Below are positions 59,606 through 64,000 of a stretch of DNA of 64,000 bases, piece by piece (within the stretch, counting starts at the first letter, position 1; each line of letters begins with the position of its first letter). Under the pieces are notes generated by a model. It was not told the DNA's origin. It did no database searches and was given only the letters and a program-made list of their open reading frames with translations. This DNA is from Caldilineaceae bacterium (GTDB lineage: Bacteria > Chloroflexota > Anaerolineae > Caldilineales > Caldilineaceae), in NCBI GenBank assembly GCA_026645575.1, contig JAPKMW010000004.1, positions 186,001 through 250,000 on the forward strand. Direction: 5' to 3'. The position numbers and the translations under genes were made by a program.

Positions 59606-61042
59606 TTACCGATTTGTGTTCCACTTCAATACCTGCTCCTGCAAAAAGGTGCGTGTCAGGGCGTGAATGGTATAGCGCCGTTCATGCAACCCGCCGCGGC
59701 TATCGACCAGACTGAGCGCGACCAGGCGTTCCAAGGCGTCGCTAACGGCGGCGGCACCCAAATTGGCGGCGGCGGCCATGCGCGTCAGATAGTCGAGATC
59801 GCCGCCGGCTTCCGTCACCAGCGGCATGAGCAACAAGGTCTGTTGCGCGACTGCGTCGAGTTGTTCCCACACCTGCCAGTAGATGTAGCGGTAGAGCTGT
59901 TCCACGCGATAGCCTTGGGCGGCCTGCAAGGCGGACAGCACCCGGTCAAGCGGGTGAATATGAGTCTGCCCAACCACCAGCCGTAAGGCCAGTGGGTTGC
60001 CGCCGACGGTGGCATAGATTCGCTGTAAGGTAGTGTCATCTGCCCCGACCAGATCGGGAAGATTGCGTACCTGCGCCTCCTGCCGCACCAACAGCAACGC
60101 ATCGGTGGCGCTCAACTCTGACAAGGTGTAGTGAAAGATGTCATTCTCATGAAAGCGACTGACGCGACTGGTGAGCAAGAACTTGGTCGGGTTGGCCAGT
60201 TCACGCAAGAGGCTCAGTAGACTCTCGATATCGAGTAGCGTCTCCAGATTGTCGATCACAATCAGGTGAGGTTGGCTGCGCAGCCGCTGTTGCAACATGG
60301 TCCGCTTCTGTTCCAGGGTGAGAACCGCAGTGCCGACAGCGTCGCTCAGCAATTGCTTGACCAGCGCATCGACCAGCGCCTCTGTTGTCAAGGCTGGTTT
60401 GGGAACCGGTTTAATGGCGCCGCCGCCATTAAAAACCTGTTGCCGCGCCGTAACCCAGGCAAAATCCTGCCACTGGTGGCCCCCTAACAAGTGGCGCGCC
60501 AGCGCATCGGCCAGCGCTGTCTTGCCGATGCCGCCAATGCCCTCAATGGCGATCAACCAGGGCGGGCCGGCGCCATTGATCTGGTCGGCCAGCCTGACCA
60601 TATGGACTGTACTACCAATCAGTTGGTGATAGGTGGGTGTCTCCAGGCGAGTAGCAAAGCGCGCCAAACGGCTGGCGCGCGCCTCATGCTCCTGCTCTTG
60701 CAAAAGAACCGTTAAGCGAATCAGCGCCTCGCGTTGCTTGCGCCAAACGGTGCCTTCAGCAATATGCAAGATGTTGGCAATACGGTGGCCCGGCTCCTCC
60801 CGAAGAAAGCGTAGTTCCAGCACTTTCTGGTACTCTGGCTCTTCGCGGGCTAGCAAGGCAAAAGAATTCGCTAAAAGTTCGTTCGTCGTGCGCCGAATTG
60901 CGCCATCATAGGTGGGTGCGAGTTGTTGCCACAGGAGCAGATCGCTGAACGGTGTACCGTGCGCATCGCTCTGGCGCCAAAGGGTCAATGCTTGATGGAC
61001 GGCTTCTTCGGTCGGAATCGGCGTTACCGTCGCTGCGACCAT
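59606..61042 (-). CDS. NB-ARC ATPase with sigma-like HTH N-terminus (split STAND)
   Basis: A 478-residue protein. Residues about 60-115 (ELRFLREEPGHRIANILHIAEGTVWRKQREAL, in part) form a sigma-region-4-like helix-turn-helix. The NB-ARC domain follows, with P-loop GIGGIGKT (168-175), Walker B HLIVIDNLETL, RVSRF sensor and LPDLVGADDTT, and ends in a winged-helix segment. TPRs are absent but supplied by the next gene. GGAGG lies 12 bases before the ATG at 61042, slightly far. A promoter (61138-61166) fits this start. Confidence 0.88.
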   Translation of the reverse strand: MVAATVTPIPTEEAVHQALTLWRQSDAHGTPFSDLLLWQQLAPTYDGAIRRTTNELLANSFALLAREEPEYQKVLELRFLREEPGHRIANILHIAEGTVWRKQREALIRLTVLLQEQEHEARASRLARFATRLETPTYHQLIGSTVHMVRLADQINGAGPPWLIAIEGIGGIGKTALADALARHLLGGHQWQDFAWVTARQQVFNGGGAIKPVPKPALTTEALVDALVKQLLSDAVGTAVLTLEQKRTMLQQRLRSQPHLIVIDNLETLLDIESLLSLLRELANPTKFLLTSRVSRFHENDIFHYTLSELSATDALLLVRQEAQVRNLPDLVGADDTTLQRIYATVGGNPLALRLVVGQTHIHPLDRVLSALQAAQGYRVEQLYRYIYWQVWEQLDAVAQQTLLLMPLVTEAGGDLDYLTRMAAAANLGAAAVSDALERLVALSLVDSRGGLHERRYTIHALTRTFLQEQVLKWNTNR

Positions 61043-61137
61043 AGATGGAATCGCCTCCGCTATAAAGTTATGAACAATTATTTCGGGACAACCATATATA
61101 TTGTAAGTTGTGTGATAGCTCAACAAGAATTGTCCAA

Positions 61138-61166
61138 AGCATAACAAAAGTTTAATTGATTGTCAA
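61138..61166 (-). promoter_or_regulatory. Sigma70-type promoter of the split STAND operon
   Basis: On the minus strand TTGACA (61161-61166), a 17-base spacer and TATGCT (61138-61143). It gives a leader of about 90 bases to the NB-ARC gene. Confidence 0.72.
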
Positions 61167-61337
61167 TGGTTTTTCAAAAATAGATCGCATTGTTAGGAAA
61201 CCGCAAAGTCAATAGCTTACCTGAAGAAAATGTTATGGTTTTTGATAGAAGAAGATGAGTAATGCGTGAGTTCGCGATCAGAATGCGTATAGGAGTATAA
61301 GAGCATCAGTGTTGGCAAAACGAGAGGATAGAAGCGC

Positions 61338-61778
61338 ATGGCGATCAACCAACGCTGCGCGCTGGTGCTATGGGGCGCAGCCTGTGATGAAGCGGTTGCG
61401 GCCATCTTTGTAACGGGATTGCGCAGCGCTGGTCTGCGGGTATGGGTCGTTGGCGTCAGCGGGCGACGCGTTGCCGGCGCTCATGGGTTGCGCATTCAAC
61501 CGGATCTGCTGCCCCAACAAGCGCTGGCTTTGGTCAAACAGGTTGGCTGTGTCGTGATCCCGTGCGCCGAATTGTTGCTGGCGCGTTTTCAGGATGATCC
61601 GAGCGTGGATGCGTTATTACGTAGTACAGCGGAAGCGCAAGCCCAGTTTGTTGTGCCGGCCACCTGTACCCAGCCTGTGTTGGCCTACACCACCGCCTTG
61701 CTCATCTACCCGTCGGTGGAGCGATTGGTTCCCTTTGTCGCCATGCTAGCGGAAACAATCGCGCCGGGGATGCCATAG
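61338..61778 (+). CDS. DJ-1/PfpI-like protein, likely degenerate
   Basis: A 146-residue protein resembling DJ-1/PfpI: LVLWGAACDEAVAAIFVTGL, LRSAGLRVWVVGVSG, VAGAHGLRIQPDLL and VVIPCAELLLARFQDDPSVDALL match the order of family motifs. The usual catalytic Cys motif (AICxGP) reads FVVPATCTQP, so the nucleophile elbow has changed, and the length is 40 residues short. Function may be lost or altered. It diverges from the STAND operon. Confidence 0.65.
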   Translation: MAINQRCALVLWGAACDEAVAAIFVTGLRSAGLRVWVVGVSGRRVAGAHGLRIQPDLLPQQALALVKQVGCVVIPCAELLLARFQDDPSVDALLRSTAEAQAQFVVPATCTQPVLAYTTALLIYPSVERLVPFVAMLAETIAPGMP

Positions 61779-61826
61779 AACCAGACCGCAGTAGCCGCAA
61801 TCAGGCCGGGTTATGAGTAGCGTCAA

Positions 61827-61854
61827 CGTAGGGGGAGTCCCTAGACTCCCTACG
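61827..61854. repeat. Short palindrome before the protease gene
   Basis: CGTAGGGGGAGTC pairs with GACTCCCTACG around CCTA, resembling the GTAGGGG family. It lies between the DJ-1-like gene and the protease. Confidence 0.75.
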
Positions 61855-62025
61855 CTGTTGCTGTTACTGGAATTTCCATGGCAAAAGCGTTTATGGATGG
61901 TAGGCAGGAGTTGCGCACCTCCTGTGCTGACAGATCTCCGGAGACCGGTCAGCGCTGCCTGGCGCGTGTATAGCTTTTGTAAGCTTTGTTATTGAATGGT
62001 CAATGCCAAGAAAGGAATCTCCCCG

Positions 62026-64000
62026 ATGTCGTACACTTATTATGCCAACGGACAGCTAGTTGAACTGGAAGTGGATGAAGATGTGGTGGCCGTGCGCTTC
62101 ACCGAACCGGCGGAACACAGTCTGCGGGCGGCAGTGGCGGGGGCGGCTAACCTGGCCCCCTTTGGTGAACGGATCGAACTGCCGGAGGAAAAGTTTACCA
62201 TCTTGCCGGTAGCCCAAATCGCCAAACCGCGTCATGAGCGCTATCTGGCCGCCGTTGCGCAACTGGAGCAGGGCGATGAGGTGACGCGCGTGGCGCCGGT
62301 CTTCAAACTGGGTGACAAGCGCGCCGTCGCCACCGACCGTTTGCTCATCGGCCTGAAAGAAGCGGGCAAGAAGGCGCGCAAGCTATTGCGCGATCACGGA
62401 TTGAAGGTGCTGGAAGAGTTTGGCGACGGCGCCGAGTTTTTAGTGCAACTGCCACCTGAAAGCGATCCCTTTGCCACCCTGGCCGACCTTCAACAACTGG
62501 CCGAGGTGGCCTATGTCGAGCCTGATCTGGTGATTGTCGGTCAGCATACCAGGCGGGTGGCTGTCTCCGGGGCTGCGGGCAACGATCCGTTGCTGCCCAA
62601 GCAATATGCAGCGCAAATTACTAAAGCCGTAGACGCTTGGACCAGCCAGCAAGGACGACCGGAGATCAAGATCGCAATTCTGGATGAAGGCGTGGATACA
62701 CAACACGAGGATCTGGTTGCCGCCATCAAAGGCGGCTTCGATGCCACGGATAATGATGAATTTCAGGAACCCAACCAGTGGGATGGGCATGGCACGGCTT
62801 GCGCTGGCCTCGCTGCCGCTGTTTCCAACAACAATCTGGGGGTGCGCGGCATTGGCGCCGGTTGTTCATTGTTGGCCGTGCGGATCGCCTATTCGTCGGA
62901 ACCTGGCTCCGATCACTGGGTGACGAACAATGGCTGGATTCGGCGTGCGATCGACTGGGCGTGGCGGAAGGGGGCCGATGTTTTGAGCAATAGTTGGGGC
63001 GGCGGTTGGCCCTCAACGGCGGTTACCCTGGCCTTTGAACGGGCGCGCACGCAGGGGCGCGCTGGCAAAGGCTGTGTCATCGTCATCGCCGCCGGCAACG
63101 ACAGCGGTCCGGTGGACTTCCCCGGCACCTTACCCAACGTCCTGACCGTCTCGGCCAGCAACGAGTTTGATGAATTTAAGACCAAGAGCAGTCGCGACGG
63201 CGAACAGTGGTGGGGATCGAACTTTGGCCCGGAAGTCACTGTGGCGGCGCCCGGCGTTCACAACTACACCACCGATATTACCGGCGCCGGTGGCTACAAT
63301 GGTCAATCCAATGGTCATTATGTCTCCAATTTCAATGGCACTTCTTCGGCGACCCCTATTGTGGCCGGCGCCGTGGGCTTGATCCTTTCGGCCAACGCCA
63401 ACCTGGGCGAAGCTGCGGTGCGCGCCATCATTCGTGATACCGCCGACAAAGTGGGAGGCCAGCCCTATTTTCAGGGGCGCAATGACCAGATGGGCTATGG
63501 TCGCCTGAATGTGGCGCGGGCGGTGGCAGCGGCGCGCGCCCAGAGTGGCGGCGCCGTGGGGCCAGTCACCAACGGCCTGCCGCCAGTCACCAATGGCGTG
63601 CCGTCGATCATGGACGCGGCGGCGGGCGGACAGAGTTTACAAGAGAAACTGGAACAGATTGTCGCCTTGACGCCGGAGCAACGGGTGTTGCTGCTCGACC
63701 AGGCGCTGCACTTGCTGGATAACTACTATGTCCATCTGCCACTCAAACGGGCCATGCACGCCATCGACCCGGTGCAACGGCTAAAATTGTTGCGCAATCG
63801 CCTGGACAGCCTGAGTGATCGCCAGTTCCACAGCGAATTGCTGGCGATCTTCAACGGCCTGCGCGATTTACACACCAACTATCTGCTGCCGGACCCCTAC
63901 CGGCGGATGCGGATCTTCCTGCCTTTTCTGATTGAGGAGTTCTACGAAAATGGCAAACGCGCCTTTATGGTCTCCAAGGTGCAGACTGGCTTTACCCACC
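62026..64000 (+). CDS. Subtilisin (S8) protease fused to an S41-like C-terminal region; cut by window edge
   Basis: An open frame from ATG 62026 continues without stop to the window end (658 codons seen). Residues 1-190 are a pro-domain-like N-terminus (MSYTYYANGQLVELEVDEDV, no signal peptide). The S8 domain carries Asp220 (AILDEGVD), His255 (DGHGTACAG) and Ser440 (GTSSATPIVAG), a complete triad, with AAGNDSGPVDFPG between. After residue 520 the sequence reads LRDLHTNYLLPDPYR and FLPFLIEEFYENG, the N-terminal pattern of S41/C-terminal-processing peptidases. AAAGGA lies upstream of the ATG. Such fusions suggest a processing protease acting on many substrates. Confidence 0.88.
   Translation, partial: MSYTYYANGQLVELEVDEDVVAVRFTEPAEHSLRAAVAGAANLAPFGERIELPEEKFTILPVAQIAKPRHERYLAAVAQLEQGDEVTRVAPVFKLGDKRAVATDRLLIGLKEAGKKARKLLRDHGLKVLEEFGDGAEFLVQLPPESDPFATLADLQQLAEVAYVEPDLVIVGQHTRRVAVSGAAGNDPLLPKQYAAQITKAVDAWTSQQGRPEIKIAILDEGVDTQHEDLVAAIKGGFDATDNDEFQEPNQWDGHGTACAGLAAAVSNNNLGVRGIGAGCSLLAVRIAYSSEPGSDHWVTNNGWIRRAIDWAWRKGADVLSNSWGGGWPSTAVTLAFERARTQGRAGKGCVIVIAAGNDSGPVDFPGTLPNVLTVSASNEFDEFKTKSSRDGEQWWGSNFGPEVTVAAPGVHNYTTDITGAGGYNGQSNGHYVSNFNGTSSATPIVAGAVGLILSANANLGEAAVRAIIRDTADKVGGQPYFQGRNDQMGYGRLNVARAVAAARAQSGGAVGPVTNGLPPVTNGVPSIMDAAAGGQSLQEKLEQIVALTPEQRVLLLDQALHLLDNYYVHLPLKRAMHAIDPVQRLKLLRNRLDSLSDRQFHSELLAIFNGLRDLHTNYLLPDPYRRMRIFLPFLIEEFYENGKRAFMVSKVQTGFTH

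Noticed and set aside
1..64000. tRNA, rRNA and riboswitches
   Set aside because: Gaps were read for clover-leaf, rRNA and known aptamer patterns; none was found by eye. A covariance-model scan would be decisive.

Overview
The window looks like a chromosomal segment of a Chloroflexota bacterium, probably of the Anaerolineae/Caldilineae/Herpetosiphon type. This is inferred from gene families, not from a marker gene: there is no rRNA or tRNA here. The pointers are a mevalonate-pathway decarboxylase, secreted proteins with BNR or Thr/Pro linkers and a C-terminal YLPL tail, HTH/NB-ARC/TPR (STAND) regulators, Uma2 and Rpn-type nucleases, and moderately high GC with AT-rich promoter patches.

Layout. 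1-4.9 kb: tail of an unknown gene, an MVA decarboxylase, a divergent GroEL-like protein lacking one catalytic Asp, a beta-propeller protein and a beta-carbonic anhydrase. 5-10.6 kb: sugar catabolism (GH42-like hydrolase, Gfo/Idh/MocA oxidoreductase, GH172) and a PhyH dioxygenase. 10.9-19.9 kb: a glycan/lipid modification block (two glycosyltransferases, P450, DUF362, phosphodiesterase-like enzyme, two methyltransferases, a flippase-like membrane protein). 20-26.7 kb: a repeat-built secreted protein behind a strong promoter, a lipoprotein, an OmpR-type response regulator, an Rpn-like protein, and a TetR regulator with a clear operator in front of an esterase. 26.8-35.2 kb: NiFe-hydrogenase maturation genes hypF-hypC-hypD and hypE, split by a GH9 cellulase on the other strand. 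35.4-47.1 kb: an oligopeptide ABC system (D, A, B, C, F) all on the minus strand, interleaved with a Rieske protein, a HEPN protein, a multiheme cytochrome c, PD-(D/E)XK proteins and two broken genes. 47.7-53.7 kb: SDR, AI-2E-type transporter, NurA, anSME-like radical SAM protein, KDPG aldolase.

54-64 kb is the most interesting stretch. It holds a predicted zinc metalloprotease, a single-chain HTH-NB-ARC-TPR protein, a 54-residue exported Cys/Gly peptide, a two-gene split NB-ARC + TPR version of the same architecture, a DJ-1-like remnant, and a subtilisin fused to what looks like an S41 protease, which runs off the end. It may be a peptide-sensing or conflict module.

A second theme is structural. 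Most gene gaps hold a long, often perfect inverted repeat. These fall into a few related sequence families, and several overlap stop codons, as if a mobile palindrome or REP-like element had settled at gene ends. Four good sigma70-like promoters were located by eye (before the PhyH gene, the repeat protein, the TetR gene and the split STAND pair) and one more upstream of the opp cluster.
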